From positions 2,790,001-2,854,000 of the forward strand of contig NZ_CP033169.1 of assembly GCF_003691585.1 (NCBI RefSeq): 64,000 nt of DNA. The letters run 5' to 3'. Source of the stretch: Biomaibacter acetigenes (GTDB lineage: Bacteria > Bacillota > Thermosediminibacteria > Thermosediminibacterales > Tepidanaerobacteraceae). Positions 25,349 to 34,774 of this stretch are shown here, in pieces (the first letter of the stretch is position 1; each line of letters starts with the position of its first letter). The translations under genes and the position numbers were made by a program. The notes beneath the pieces are model-generated. The model did no database searches, was not told the DNA's origin, and saw nothing but the letters and a program-made list of their open reading frames with translations.

Positions 25349-26005
25349 ATGAGACTCGTCTTTTTTGTGGATTTCGACGGCACCATCACCAAAGAGGACA
25401 CCTGCGATGCCATGGTGAAAGCCTTTGCAAAAGGAGACTGGGAGAGTCTTGATAAAAGGTGGCAGCAGGGCGAGCTTTCCACCGAGGAATGCGCCCGGGA
25501 GACTTTTAAAATGTTTGATGCAGATGAAAATTATCTAAAAAGATTTTTGCAGGAAAACATGGAAATAGACAATCATTTTATATCCTTTGTAAACCTGTGC
25601 CGGGAAAAAGGCTACGGCCTTTACATATTGAGCGACGGATATGATTTTAATATAAAGGTGGTACTGGAAAAGTACGGCTTGACCGATATACCGTTTTACG
25701 CCAATGAACTTGTCATCGATGGTCGAAATTTTGATATCCGCTGCCCTTACGGTTCAAAATCCTGCTCACGGTGCGGAGTGTGCAAGACCGAAATCATGCA
25801 AAAGCTCAAGCCCGAAGGCAGCCTTGCTGTCTACATCGGCGACGGTTTTTCGGACATCTGCCCGGCACAATCCGCCGATAAAGTCTTTGCCAAAAGAAAA
25901 CTCCTGGAGTATTGCAAGAAAAATAAGCTCCCCGCCATGGAATTTAATGATTTTTCCGATATTATAAACTGGATCGATTCAAAAGCTGAAATTTTAGCAG
26001 AATAA
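25349..26005 (+). CDS. MtnX-like HAD-family phosphatase
   Basis: A 218-residue HAD hydrolase. Motif I VDFDGTITKEDT with two catalytic Asp, motif II ILSDG, motif IV YIGDGFSDICPA. The cap and the CGVCKTEIM segment with four nearby Cys (CPYGSKSCSRCGVC) are typical of the MtnX branch, which acts on 2-hydroxy-3-keto-5-methylthiopentenyl-1-phosphate in methionine salvage. No other salvage gene is next to it, so the substrate is uncertain. A terminator follows. Confidence 0.82.
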   Translation: MRLVFFVDFDGTITKEDTCDAMVKAFAKGDWESLDKRWQQGELSTEECARETFKMFDADENYLKRFLQENMEIDNHFISFVNLCREKGYGLYILSDGYDFNIKVVLEKYGLTDIPFYANELVIDGRNFDIRCPYGSKSCSRCGVCKTEIMQKLKPEGSLAVYIGDGFSDICPAQSADKVFAKRKLLEYCKKNKLPAMEFNDFSDIINWIDSKAEILAE

Positions 26006-26013
26006 AAGTAAGC

Positions 26014-26054
26014 AAAAAAAAGGGTTCGCGCTTCAAAAGCCGAACCCTTTTTTG
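26014..26054 (+). terminator. intrinsic terminator after MtnX-like gene
   Basis: AAAGGGTTCG pairs with CGAACCCTTT, with A and T runs on both sides; it may also serve the minus strand. Confidence 0.75.
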
Positions 26055-26184
26055 ATTTTGATATAGATGTCACCCGATCTGCAACCAGTTCCGGAAAGTT
26101 CACACTTAGCAACACAGAACCCATGTTGTCAAGTACTTATTTACCTGATTATTTACCTGTTATTTACCTGGCGGCATCCCGGTG

Positions 26185-27147
26185 CTAGGCTACGTCGCTT
26201 CCCAATGTCTTCCACTTGTTGCACCGGTCGCCCCAGCGTGCTATGGTTCTGCCCTCCATCTTTATGTTCACCACCTCGCAGTGGTTGGGGCAGCCCTGGC
26301 ACTCGAAGCTGTCGGCAGTGAACTTTATGTCCGAAATGCCGAAACCCTTGAAAGCGGTCTTTTCCACCCCTGCATCCCGGGCAAGGATCGCCGCCCCTAT
26401 GGCTCCCATTACGTTATGGTACTTGGGAACATAAATTTCCTTTCCCAGGGCTTCTTCAAAGGCCGCTTTCATGCCACTGTTTGCCGCAACGCCTCCCTGA
26501 AAGACCACCCTTGACCGTATATCCTTGCCTTTTCCCACATTGTTGAGGTAGTTTCTGACAAGGGCCTGGCAAAGTCCCCTTATAATATCTTCGGTCTTGT
26601 ACCCCAGCTGTTGTTTATGAATCATATCAGACTCAGCAAATACGGCGCAGCGCCCCGCGATGCGCACAGGGTTTTTTGACTTTAATGCATAGTTCCCGAA
26701 CTCCTCGATGGGGATGCCCAGCCTGTTGGCCTGCTGGTCCAGAAAAGATCCGGTACCGGCGGCGCATACGGTATTCATGGCAAAATCGGTAACCACCCCA
26801 TCCCTTAAAATAATTATCTTGGAGTCCTGGCCTCCTATTTCCAGCACCGTCTGCACATCCGGGACTTCCTTCTGGGCAGCCACCGCATGGGCGGTGATTT
26901 CATTTTTTACCACATCTGCTCCCACTATGACTGCGGCCAGCTGCCTGCCGCTGCCGGTGGTACCCACGCCTTTTATATCCCATTTTTTCCTGTTCCTAAA
27001 AGCAAGCATCTTCATGCCTTCCTGCACAGCCTTTATGGGCTGGCCCTGGGTCCTTATGTATATGGCTTCTTCTACAATCCCTTCTTCGTCTATTATAACC
27101 AGGTTTGTGCTGACAGAACCCACATCAATACCAAGATAATATGCCAT
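26185..27147 (-). CDS. acyl-CoA dehydratase activase (BadF/HgdC-type ATPase)
   Basis: A 320-residue ASKHA-fold ATPase. Motifs: YLGIDVGSVSTNLVIIDEEG at the start, TTGSGRQLA, EIGGQDSKIIIL and TVCAAGTGSFLDQQANRLG, and late QGGVAANSGMKAAFEEAL. In known members a dimer binds one 4Fe-4S cluster and injects electrons, driven by ATP, into a 2-hydroxyacyl-CoA dehydratase or related double-cubane reductase. The C-terminal tail has extra Cys (CQGCPNHCEV). It is the last gene of a three-gene run, its start directly following the stop of the middle one. Confidence 0.9.
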   Translation of the reverse strand: MAYYLGIDVGSVSTNLVIIDEEGIVEEAIYIRTQGQPIKAVQEGMKMLAFRNRKKWDIKGVGTTGSGRQLAAVIVGADVVKNEITAHAVAAQKEVPDVQTVLEIGGQDSKIIILRDGVVTDFAMNTVCAAGTGSFLDQQANRLGIPIEEFGNYALKSKNPVRIAGRCAVFAESDMIHKQQLGYKTEDIIRGLCQALVRNYLNNVGKGKDIRSRVVFQGGVAANSGMKAAFEEALGKEIYVPKYHNVMGAIGAAILARDAGVEKTAFKGFGISDIKFTADSFECQGCPNHCEVVNIKMEGRTIARWGDRCNKWKTLGSDVA

Positions 27148-28275
27148 CTAAGACATCTCCTTTACAAGCTGCGGTTTTATCGTCGTAGTTTTTAGCTTTT
27201 TCCTCTTTGCCGCAAGCATATCAACAAAAGCCTCCAGGCGCGTCTTCACGCCTTCTTTTCCAGTCTGCTCATCCAGGGTTATGGCGAGAAAACCCATACC
27301 CCTTTCCTCGCACACTCGAGGCAGTATGCTCTTTGCCACAATCTCGGGAATGCAGGTAAAAGGAGACAATTGAATCAAGCCGTCAAAACCCCTTTTCGCA
27401 AAATGTACGGCATTTCCCACCGACTCCCGGCCGTGACCTCCGCACATTTCTTTAAAATACGGAGAGGCGAGCTTTTTGATATCCCTCTCTCCTGCCATGT
27501 GGAATAAATCCATAACGGCATTGGAGACGGTGTATCCCGCCAGGAACATAGAGCGTTCCACATATACCCCCAGGTCACCCAGGGTTTCCTCTATCTCCAG
27601 GTTTGCCGAAGGCTCCAGCAGCACATATATTTCTCCCACAATGCCTATCTTTACCGGATCAAAATCTTTTTTCTCGATGCATTCATAAAGCAGCTCTATT
27701 TCCCTTTCTATTTCCGTCAGCTCTTTTATGCTTTGTGCACCTGACACCAGGTCTACGCACTTCTTATAGGTCCTGGTAGTTTCCCCTTTTTTTACTTCCA
27801 GAGGCCGCACTTTGTGGGATAATCTCTCGGCTTTATCCAGTAATGTGAGCTGCTTCCAAACAAACCTGCCGATATTTATATAGTCTTTGAAAGAGAGCCG
27901 GGTATTTATGAGTTTTTTGATGCTGGTTATCAGGTCTTTTAGGTGCCGTCCCGGCGGCTCCAGGGTGATCATCTCGAAATTATAGCCCAGATCCTTCAAT
28001 ATCTTTTCCTGGAGGGTGGTGTAAAGGCCGGCCCGGCACGGACCCACCCCTCCGGTGGATACCAGGGTATCGGCCCCTGCCTCCAACACCTGGACATAGG
28101 TGCCCAGCACGATTTTAAAGGGGTAACAGGCAAACTCCGGGGCGAATTTACAGCCCAAACTTATGGTTTCCGCATTAGGTCTGGGCGGCAATACCACTTC
28201 ATTGCCAAGGGCTGTAAGCAGTTTATTAAAGGGTATGTAAGATGTTCCCATATATGGAAATGAAACTTTCCTCAT
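27148..28275 (-). CDS. 2-hydroxyacyl-CoA dehydratase-like iron-sulfur protein
   Basis: A 375-residue member of the acyl-CoA dehydratase activase-related group. Possible cluster ligands are Cys in SLGCKFAPEFACYPFK, GVGPCRAGLY, MCGGHGRESVG and SPFTCIPE. The C-terminus has AITLDEQTGKEGVKTRLEAF, shared with the upstream protein. It is coupled to both neighbours. Unlike HgdA/B loci there is no CoA-transferase or hydroxyacid dehydrogenase nearby, so the substrate is unknown; a double-cubane ATP-driven reductase is an alternative. Confidence 0.82.
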   Translation of the reverse strand: MRKVSFPYMGTSYIPFNKLLTALGNEVVLPPRPNAETISLGCKFAPEFACYPFKIVLGTYVQVLEAGADTLVSTGGVGPCRAGLYTTLQEKILKDLGYNFEMITLEPPGRHLKDLITSIKKLINTRLSFKDYINIGRFVWKQLTLLDKAERLSHKVRPLEVKKGETTRTYKKCVDLVSGAQSIKELTEIEREIELLYECIEKKDFDPVKIGIVGEIYVLLEPSANLEIEETLGDLGVYVERSMFLAGYTVSNAVMDLFHMAGERDIKKLASPYFKEMCGGHGRESVGNAVHFAKRGFDGLIQLSPFTCIPEIVAKSILPRVCEERGMGFLAITLDEQTGKEGVKTRLEAFVDMLAAKRKKLKTTTIKPQLVKEMS

Positions 28276-29231
28276 GCCAGTGCCGCCTCTTTCTTTGCCC
28301 TCTTTATCTTGAGCATATCCACAAAGGCTTCCAGGCGGGTATTGAGCCCTTCCTGGCCGGTCTGCTCATCGAGTGTAATGGTGAGATATGGCATATTCCT
28401 GCTTCTTGCTTCCAGTTCCATGAGCTTATCCACAATGAAATCCGGACCGCATCCAAAAGCGGTTATATGTATGATGCCGTCCACACACCTTTTTTCAAAG
28501 AAATGATAGGCGGTCCTCACCACATTGTTGCTGAAAGTCCAGAACAATGTTTTCTTGAGTTTCCTGGCCTGTTTCAGCTTGTCTTTTTCCGGCACCATTT
28601 CGGGTGTCACCACATAGGCCCCCATGTTTATGAGCTTTTTGATGAGGTCAAGGCTCAAATAGGGGTCATAGAGCATATAGGGATATCCCACTACTCCGAG
28701 CCTTATGGGCAAGTTTTTGCGCTGGGCCACTATCCCCAGAGGTGGAATGCCGCCCTGCAGGAACTGGTGGGTATAATTTTTAAAACTGTATAAGGCCTTA
28801 AAGTATGCGTTATAGGCCGTAAAAAATCCTTTTCTAAACCTCCGGGCCGCGCTCATACACAGCATGAAAAGCCTCAGGCGCTTTTTCTTGAGGTCTATTC
28901 TAACTTCCAGCAGATTTTTAAAATCCGTCACAGAACATGCCAGCATATCGGGCAGCCCCAGGAATTTCGGACAAAATGTGGCCTCATTATTTACGCTGAC
29001 AAGCCGGGGAACAAACACATAGTCCACGCGGTCCTTGATATTTTTTACATGCCCGTGAAATAGCTTGACAGGAACACATGCATCGGTTATGGCATCCTCC
29101 ACGCCTTTATCCATGATCTCCTTGGTGGTCTCATCGGAAACCACCACATCAAGACCCAACCTTTCAAAAAAAGTCTTGATAAAAGGATAATAGGCATAGT
29201 AAGCCAGGGCTCTTGGAATGCCGATTTTCAT
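28272..29231 (-). CDS. 2-hydroxyacyl-CoA dehydratase-like protein, first gene of the trio
   Basis: A 319-residue paralogue of the next protein. It begins KIGIPRALAYYAYYPFIKTF and contains TDACVPVKLFHGH, ATFCPKFLGLPDML and FGCGPDFIVDKLMELEA, with Cys at probable cluster positions. It ends with TITLDEQTGQEGLNTRLEAF. Its stop overlaps the next start by four bases. The three genes form one transcription unit of unknown substrate. Confidence 0.82.
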   Translation of the reverse strand: MKIGIPRALAYYAYYPFIKTFFERLGLDVVVSDETTKEIMDKGVEDAITDACVPVKLFHGHVKNIKDRVDYVFVPRLVSVNNEATFCPKFLGLPDMLACSVTDFKNLLEVRIDLKKKRLRLFMLCMSAARRFRKGFFTAYNAYFKALYSFKNYTHQFLQGGIPPLGIVAQRKNLPIRLGVVGYPYMLYDPYLSLDLIKKLINMGAYVVTPEMVPEKDKLKQARKLKKTLFWTFSNNVVRTAYHFFEKRCVDGIIHITAFGCGPDFIVDKLMELEARSRNMPYLTITLDEQTGQEGLNTRLEAFVDMLKIKRAKKEAALA

Positions 29232-29375
29232 TTATGGTCTCTCCTTATCAATGCAATAATGCATAATATATTTCCACGAAGACACAAAAATTCCTGCTTT
29301 TTTTAATTTGTTCATAAAAATTTAATGTCAATGCCAAAAATGTAAGGGAAAACTCTGTAATCTTAAAAGAATAAA
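29232..29375. other. promoter region of dehydratase-like trio
   Basis: AT-rich gap upstream of the first trio gene. No gene seen; no clear riboswitch. Confidence 0.3.
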
Positions 29376-29442
29376 AGGCGACAGCTAAAAATCTTCCGCC
29401 TCCGGCAGATTTTTCCCCTGTCGCCTCCCCTTTTTATTATAT
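29376..29442 (-). terminator. intrinsic terminator after nfn genes
   Basis: GGCGACAG and CTGTCGCC form the base and AAAAATCT/AGATTTTT the upper part of a long hairpin. On the minus strand it is followed by TTTTATTC, ending the nfn transcript. Confidence 0.75.
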
Positions 29443-29525
29443 GCGAAAACCGAATCATGTGGGTAGGAATAAATAGATTTTACTTTGCTAAATCCTTATT
29501 AATCCCACATTGCGCCTCCCACATC

Positions 29526-30920
29526 TCACTTCTTACTCTGCAGGTATTCGTGGATGGATTTGGCCGCCTTCTTTCCGGCTCCCATAGCTAGAATGACTGT
29601 GGCCGCTCCCGTCACGATATCACCTCCGGCCCAGACCCCTTCTCTTGAAGTCTTGCCGTTTTCGTCGGCGGCGATGTAGCCGTGTTTTGTAAGCTCAAGA
29701 CCTTCCGTAGCTTTTATGAGCAGCGGGTTTGGGCCGGTGCCTATGGCTATGACCACCGTATCCACATCCATGGTGAACTCGGAACCCTTTACCGGAACCG
29801 GCCTGCGGCGGCCTGAAGCGTCAGGCTCTGCGAGTTCCATGCGGATGCATTCCATACCTTTGACCCATCCCTTTTCATCGCCTATGATCTGAACAGGATT
29901 TGTCAGAAAGTCAAAGATGATGCCTTCTTCTCTGGCATTCTCGAATTCTTCCTGCCGTGCGGGCATCTCTTCTTCGGAGCGGCGGTACACTATATGGACC
30001 TCGTCGGCTCCCATCCTCAGTGCCGACCTTGCCGAGTCCATAGCTACATTGCCTCCTCCCACCACCGCCACTTTTTTGCCCACCTTTATGGGGGTGTCGG
30101 TTTCGGGGAAGGAATAAGCCTTCATGAGGTTTATCCTGGTCAGAAATTCATTGGCCGAGTACACGCCCAGGTAATTCTCGCCGGGGATGCCCATGAATTT
30201 AGGCAGGCCCGCCCCGGTGCCGATAAATACGGCCTCATATCCCATGTCAAAGAGGTCATCCACGGTGAGCACCTTGCCCATAACCATGTCGGTCCTGACC
30301 TCTACTCCCAGTTTCTTTATGAACTCCACTTCCTCCTGAACTATGGCTTTGGGCAGCCTGAATTCCGGAATACCGTATACCAGCACTCCCCCGGGCTTGT
30401 GGAATGCCTCAAAAACCGTTACATCATAGCCAAGTTTAGCCAGATCTCCGGCACAGGTCAGGCTTGCCGGACCGGAACCGATTATAGCAACTTTTTTGCT
30501 GAGCTTTGCGGGAAGATCCGGCACCTGTACGCCTTTAGCCCTTTCCCAGTCTGCCGCAAAGCGCTCCAGGCGACCTATACCCACGGGTTCTCCCATCTTA
30601 CCCACTACGCATCTTTGCTCGCACTGCTCTTCCTGGGGACAAACCCTGCCGCACACGGCCGGCAGACTGTTGGTCTCCTTTATCACTTTTATGGCACCAT
30701 CAAAATCCCTTTCCGCAATCCGCTTTATAAATTGAGGGATCTGCACCTGCACGGGACACCCCTGTATGCATCCCGGCTTCTTGCACTGCAGACACCTCTG
30801 GGCTTCATTTACTGCATCTTCTTCAGTGTAGCCCAGGGCCACCTCATTGAAGTTGCGCCGGCGAACCTCAGGCTTTTGGGCAGGCATGGGTGTTTTCTTT
30901 TTACTCTTATTTAACGGCAT
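29526..30920 (-). CDS. nfnB: NADPH-binding subunit of NfnAB (glutamate synthase small-chain family)
   Basis: A 464-residue flavoprotein, started at the ATG at 30920 (a GTG one codon earlier is also possible) after GGGGG. The N-terminus holds cluster-binding Cys (AQRCLQCKKPGCIQGCPV, AVCGRVCPQEEQCEQRC); two dinucleotide folds follow (VAIIGSGPASLTCAGDLAKLG, VAVVGGGNVAMDSARSALRMG) and a late GDIVTGAATVILAMGAG. Alone it would be called glutamate synthase small chain; its overlap with an FNR-like subunit points instead to the electron-bifurcating NADH-dependent ferredoxin:NADP oxidoreductase. Confidence 0.88.
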   Translation of the reverse strand: MPLNKSKKKTPMPAQKPEVRRRNFNEVALGYTEEDAVNEAQRCLQCKKPGCIQGCPVQVQIPQFIKRIAERDFDGAIKVIKETNSLPAVCGRVCPQEEQCEQRCVVGKMGEPVGIGRLERFAADWERAKGVQVPDLPAKLSKKVAIIGSGPASLTCAGDLAKLGYDVTVFEAFHKPGGVLVYGIPEFRLPKAIVQEEVEFIKKLGVEVRTDMVMGKVLTVDDLFDMGYEAVFIGTGAGLPKFMGIPGENYLGVYSANEFLTRINLMKAYSFPETDTPIKVGKKVAVVGGGNVAMDSARSALRMGADEVHIVYRRSEEEMPARQEEFENAREEGIIFDFLTNPVQIIGDEKGWVKGMECIRMELAEPDASGRRRPVPVKGSEFTMDVDTVVIAIGTGPNPLLIKATEGLELTKHGYIAADENGKTSREGVWAGGDIVTGAATVILAMGAGKKAAKSIHEYLQSKK

Positions 30921-31785
30921 CACTGTCAGCCCCCTTTATCTGTTCCGTTAATTTGCATTCATGGGACCCATGGAATCTCTCAAGGGATATCTTTTCCTCA
31001 TCCCTGTAAGTGGCCAGCCTCTTCATGAGCTCATCGAAATCTACCTTATGGCCGTCAAAGGCGGGGCCATCCACGCAGGCAAATTTTATCTCTTCACCTA
31101 CACTTACGCGGCATCCTCCACACATTCCGGTACCGTCCACCATGATGGGGTTAAGGCTCACCATGGTGGGTATGCCATAGGGCCTGGTTATTTCCGCCCC
31201 TATTTTCATCAAAATAGGAGGACCTATGATAATTATTTCATCAAATTTTTCACCCTGCTCCAGGAGTTCCTTCAGTACAACTGTCACAAATCCATGGCGG
31301 CCTTTTGAGCCATCATCGGTGCAGACATACAGCCTGTCGCTAACTGCCTTCATCTCATCCTCAAAAATCAGCATATCAGCCGTCTTGGCTCCTATTATGG
31401 AAACTACTTCTACACCCTGCTCGTGAAGCATCTTGAGCTTGGGGTAAAGAGGCGCAACGCCGAGGCCTCCGCCTACACCCAGCACCTTTTTGTGGTGGGG
31501 AAACTCCACTGGCACTCCCAGAGGACCCACAAAGTCCTGGATAAAGTCACCGGCCTTCAGAGTCCCCAGCTCCCGGGTGGTCTTGCCCACTTCCTGAAAT
31601 ACCACGGTGACGGTGCCCTTTTCTGCATCGTAATCCGCAATGGTGAGGGGAATTCTTTCTCCCCCTTCTTTTATTCTGAGTATTACAAACTGACCGGGTC
31701 TGGCCTTTTTGGCCACCAGCGGCGCATCCATCACAAACAGCTTGATGGAGGGCGCCAGGTCCCTTTTCTCAAGAATTTTAAACAT
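30907..31785 (-). CDS. nfnA: FNR-like subunit of NfnAB (ferredoxin-NADP reductase subunit alpha)
   Basis: The ATG at 31785 is used because GAGGAGG lies eight bases upstream; 292 residues result. FAD-binding ARPGQFVILRIKEGGERIPL, NAD-binding GVGGGLGVAPLYPKLKML, and a 2Fe-2S site at MVDGTGMCGGCRVSVGEEIKFACVDGP with the family's Cys pattern. In Nfn this subunit takes NADH, and the partner makes NADPH while ferredoxin is oxidised (or the reverse). The two genes overlap by 14 bases. Confidence 0.88.
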   Translation of the reverse strand: MFKILEKRDLAPSIKLFVMDAPLVAKKARPGQFVILRIKEGGERIPLTIADYDAEKGTVTVVFQEVGKTTRELGTLKAGDFIQDFVGPLGVPVEFPHHKKVLGVGGGLGVAPLYPKLKMLHEQGVEVVSIIGAKTADMLIFEDEMKAVSDRLYVCTDDGSKGRHGFVTVVLKELLEQGEKFDEIIIIGPPILMKIGAEITRPYGIPTMVSLNPIMVDGTGMCGGCRVSVGEEIKFACVDGPAFDGHKVDFDELMKRLATYRDEEKISLERFHGSHECKLTEQIKGADSDAVK

Positions 31786-31891
31786 GGTAAACCTCCTCAT
31801 CATAAAATACAATATACAGGATAATTTCTATATTCAATTAAAAAATCCTTTCAACCGGTGATGTATACTGAAAAACACTGCTGCTGCAGGT

Positions 31892-32716
31892 TTAAGCCTC
31901 TCCCTCTTTAAAATAAAACTTCTTCGCCATTACATTCACCCTGAGCACATTTAAAGCAGTCATATATTCCACCGATTTTTTTACTTCATCCTGAACTACC
32001 GTTAAAAGGGATTTTAAAGGCACTCCATATTCTACTACCAATTCCAGATTTAAAATTATTCCCTCACTGTAATTTTCTATAATCACCCTGCCGCCGGGAG
32101 CTATTCCCTTTACCTGGCGGGCGGTATAAAGGGCTATCTGGCTCACGGTGGTATCGGATATGGTATATTTCCCCAGGTAGCTGTAAGTCGGCCTTACCAC
32201 TGATTTTTCAGCAACAATTATATCCTGTTTGCCCTTTTTATAAAATATCTTGAGAGGGTCCAGCAGGTATCCCGAAAAATCCTTTTTTATCTCCAGGGTT
32301 GGCACGGGAATTACATGTTTGCCATCAAGGTTTCGCACACGCTGGGCCGTATTTATTTCCGAAGGAGTGGAAATGTCTTCGATTTTTATGACCTTTTCAG
32401 GTTTGGGCAGGGAAAGGGCCTTGCATATGGCCGCTATCATATTCTCCGAAGTACCTATGAGCAGGATGCCGTTCACTTTCAATTCCTGTATTTTATTTTT
32501 AACTTCAGCCGCATGGGATGGGTCCTGGAAAATTGCCCTTCTCACTGCTCCCAGCTTGGTACTTTCCCTCTTGGCCGAAATCCCCGTCACCACTCTGTTG
32601 CCGTAAATCAAAAGCCCATCGTCAATTATATACTCTATATTGTTTTGTCCGGCTACCAGCTGGGCCTTGTGGCTCTTGCCGGTACCGCTCTTCCCTATCA
32701 GGGCAACAGTCCTCAA
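31892..32716 (-). CDS. P-loop protein with C-terminal Asp23/Gls24-like domain
   Basis: The start is set at a TTG at 32716 (LRTVALIGKSG) with GAAGGA nine bases upstream; the frame is open to 32764. The N-terminal ~95 residues form a P-loop (GKSGTGKSHKAQLVA) with a DDGLLIYGNRVV motif resembling HPr-kinase-like proteins. Residues ~180-270 match Asp23/Gls24 (VARPTYSYLGKYTISDTTVSQ, GVPLKSLLTVVQDEVKKSVE). The combination occurs in clostridia but has no assigned role that I know. It could sense cell-envelope state. Confidence 0.7.
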   Translation of the reverse strand: MRTVALIGKSGTGKSHKAQLVAGQNNIEYIIDDGLLIYGNRVVTGISAKRESTKLGAVRRAIFQDPSHAAEVKNKIQELKVNGILLIGTSENMIAAICKALSLPKPEKVIKIEDISTPSEINTAQRVRNLDGKHVIPVPTLEIKKDFSGYLLDPLKIFYKKGKQDIIVAEKSVVRPTYSYLGKYTISDTTVSQIALYTARQVKGIAPGGRVIIENYSEGIILNLELVVEYGVPLKSLLTVVQDEVKKSVEYMTALNVLRVNVMAKKFYFKEGEA

Positions 32717-32943
32717 ACAAATCAGTCCTTCAAATATAGGTGTTGATTCCGGTATAAAAGTCACATCCCTGCCGGACTTCTTTTCTACACTGGAATCAGT
32801 GTTTAATTAAATTATCTTGTCTCTTTATTTTATACCATATTAACAACTTATTTTCAATTAACAATTTAATCAAAGGTTTTTCGTTAATATTCTACTGTAT
32901 TGTTATATTTTTGTCAATCCTATGCAAATTCTGCATTTCCGGT

Positions 32944-32979
32944 AAAAAAAATCCCGCGTCTTTCGACACGGGATATTTT
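32944..32979 (-). terminator. intrinsic terminator after GH18 gene
   Basis: ATCCCGTGTC and GACGCGGGAT pair and, on the minus strand, eight T residues follow. Confidence 0.8.
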
Positions 32980-34415
32980 CATTCTTTTGCCGGTTTAAAA
33001 TTGCTCAAGAGGGTGTCCCACAACGAGGGAGTCGTATAACCCAGCCTCCACAGAGCTATGCCCTTGAGGCCTTTTCTGATCACCAGCTTTGCCTTGGCAT
33101 CCACCGAAGCCTCGCTTTCCATCCATATCTGGTGGAATACACCATTTGCATCGGTATATGTACCGTAGGCCAGGCCGGATTTTTTGTCCAGGGTGAGTTT
33201 CAGCCCGTATTTTTCCTTAAGTTCATCGGCAAATAAGAGGCCGGGAATGGTTGTCCCGTTTCTGGTGGCCAGCACCGTGTATTTGCTGCCATTGCTGGCC
33301 CAGTCATAGCCGTAGTAACCTATGCCAAGAACCACTTTTTCAGCTGGGATTCTGGCTATCGCATAATCCACAACCTCTTCCACCCAATCGATGCCGGATT
33401 GAGGTTCGGGGGATGCAGGGTTTTTATCGTAAGCCATCAATACCACAAAATCGCTGTATTTGCCCAGGGTTTCATAGTCATAACCCGGCCACCAATCGGC
33501 CTTTTCGGTTTTGACAGGCAGAGAAAGGTTCAAGGATTTCCCCCCGGCATGCAGGGCTTCGGAAAGACCTTTTATAAATTCATTGAATTTATCTTTGTCT
33601 TGTGCCTTTAAAAATTCAAAATCTATATTTACACCGTCGTAACCTTCCCGTTCAACCACTGTCATTATCTGATTCACTAACCGTTTTCTGGATTCCATCG
33701 TGGAAAGGACCTTTTGCAATTTGTTCCCATCCATCTCAAAGAGCAGCATGAAGATTTTTAGCCCTTTTTCTTTGGAAAGCTTGATCACTTCCTCATATCC
33801 ATCGGGGACCTTGATCCAGCGGGGACTTGCATAGTTATCCGTTACATCTCCGTTATCATCCAGAGTATACCATTTTACCGCAGTGGAGGACATCCTGTCA
33901 TAGTTTTTCATAAAATCGTCATAGGATTGGGAATAGTAATACCCCAATATGTATTTCGACAACTTTTCACCGGTGTCGATGAACACGGTACAGGTGGAAT
34001 TTTCCCATGAAACCGCAGCCCCAAAGGCCTCGGTAAAAAATCTCAGCGGCACCAGAGTCCTGTTTTTGCGCATCACCGGGGGAGCATCCAGCTTCACCGG
34101 ATTCTGATTGACATATGCTGTAGAATTGCCCACTTTCAGGATTACAGTTTTGTCTCCCTTATAGGCTGTGATGGTGCGGGTATTTTCGTCCCAGTTTACT
34201 GTGGCACCAATGGCTTCGCTAATCTTTCTGAAGGGCACCAGCGTCCGGTTGTTCTCTATAACCGGCGGCACATCAAAATTCAACACCTGTCCATTCAACA
34301 TAACTTTTACATAGCTTGCAGCTGAGACAGGAACCGGAACAGCGGCCAGCATCAGCAAAAGCGCAGCCAGAATACCCGGCACAAACCTCCCCTTGAAAAT
34401 TTTCTCAAACTTCAT
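32979..34415 (-). CDS. secreted stalk-domain GH18 glycoside hydrolase-like protein
   Basis: The ATG at 34415 (GGGAGAG upstream) gives 478 residues with a Sec signal peptide (ILAALLLMLAAVPVPVSA). Two copper-amine-oxidase-N-type stalk repeats follow (NRTLVPFRKISEAIGATVNW and NRTLVPLRFFTEAFGAAVSW). The C-terminal ~310 residues are a GH18 barrel: YDGVNIDFEFL carries the DxxxDxE motif, here DGVNIDFE, then FVVLMAYDKN and VVLGIGYYGYDW. Relatives act on spore cortex or cell-wall sugars. Likely a peptidoglycan or spore-wall hydrolase. Confidence 0.88.
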   Translation of the reverse strand: MKFEKIFKGRFVPGILAALLLMLAAVPVPVSAASYVKVMLNGQVLNFDVPPVIENNRTLVPFRKISEAIGATVNWDENTRTITAYKGDKTVILKVGNSTAYVNQNPVKLDAPPVMRKNRTLVPLRFFTEAFGAAVSWENSTCTVFIDTGEKLSKYILGYYYSQSYDDFMKNYDRMSSTAVKWYTLDDNGDVTDNYASPRWIKVPDGYEEVIKLSKEKGLKIFMLLFEMDGNKLQKVLSTMESRKRLVNQIMTVVEREGYDGVNIDFEFLKAQDKDKFNEFIKGLSEALHAGGKSLNLSLPVKTEKADWWPGYDYETLGKYSDFVVLMAYDKNPASPEPQSGIDWVEEVVDYAIARIPAEKVVLGIGYYGYDWASNGSKYTVLATRNGTTIPGLLFADELKEKYGLKLTLDKKSGLAYGTYTDANGVFHQIWMESEASVDAKAKLVIRKGLKGIALWRLGYTTPSLWDTLLSNFKPAKE

Positions 34416-34696
34416 GTCTTCTCTCCCTTCAATATTATTTACTACAAAACTTGCTTTAAAAAGCGGCAACTATTTGCTGTTTGCCACTCCTTTGCTACCA
34501 ATGTCTTTCTCAAAAACTACTGCCGCTCCAATGAAGACTTGATTTTAAATTTTTCCCTGAAAAGGCATATGATGATATTACTTGCCAATAAATATTATAA
34601 AATACACCGGCATGTGTTTCAATACAATGCCGGTGTATTTAATGATAATGTAATGTCAATGTAATCTCTTCGTAACAAAAGGGAATAATAATAAAA

Positions 34697-34774
34697 TGGT
34701 GCGCCTAGAGGGATTCGAACCCCCGCAAAACCCGGCTCCGGAGGCCGGTGCTCTATCCCCTGAGCTATAGGCGC
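34697..34774 (-). tRNA. tRNA-Arg (anticodon CCG)
   Basis: The minus strand folds into a full cloverleaf: acceptor GCGCCTA/TAGGCGC, D-arm with AGCTCAGGGGATAGAGC, anticodon stem CCGGC/GCCGG around loop CTCCGGA (anticodon CCG), and T-arm GGGGGTTCGAATCCCTC. The 3' CCA is encoded at 34697-34699. Confidence 0.96.

Noticed and set aside
29526-30920. Calling this gene glutamate synthase small subunit
   Set aside because: No large subunit is present, and the overlapping FNR-like partner is the NfnA arrangement.
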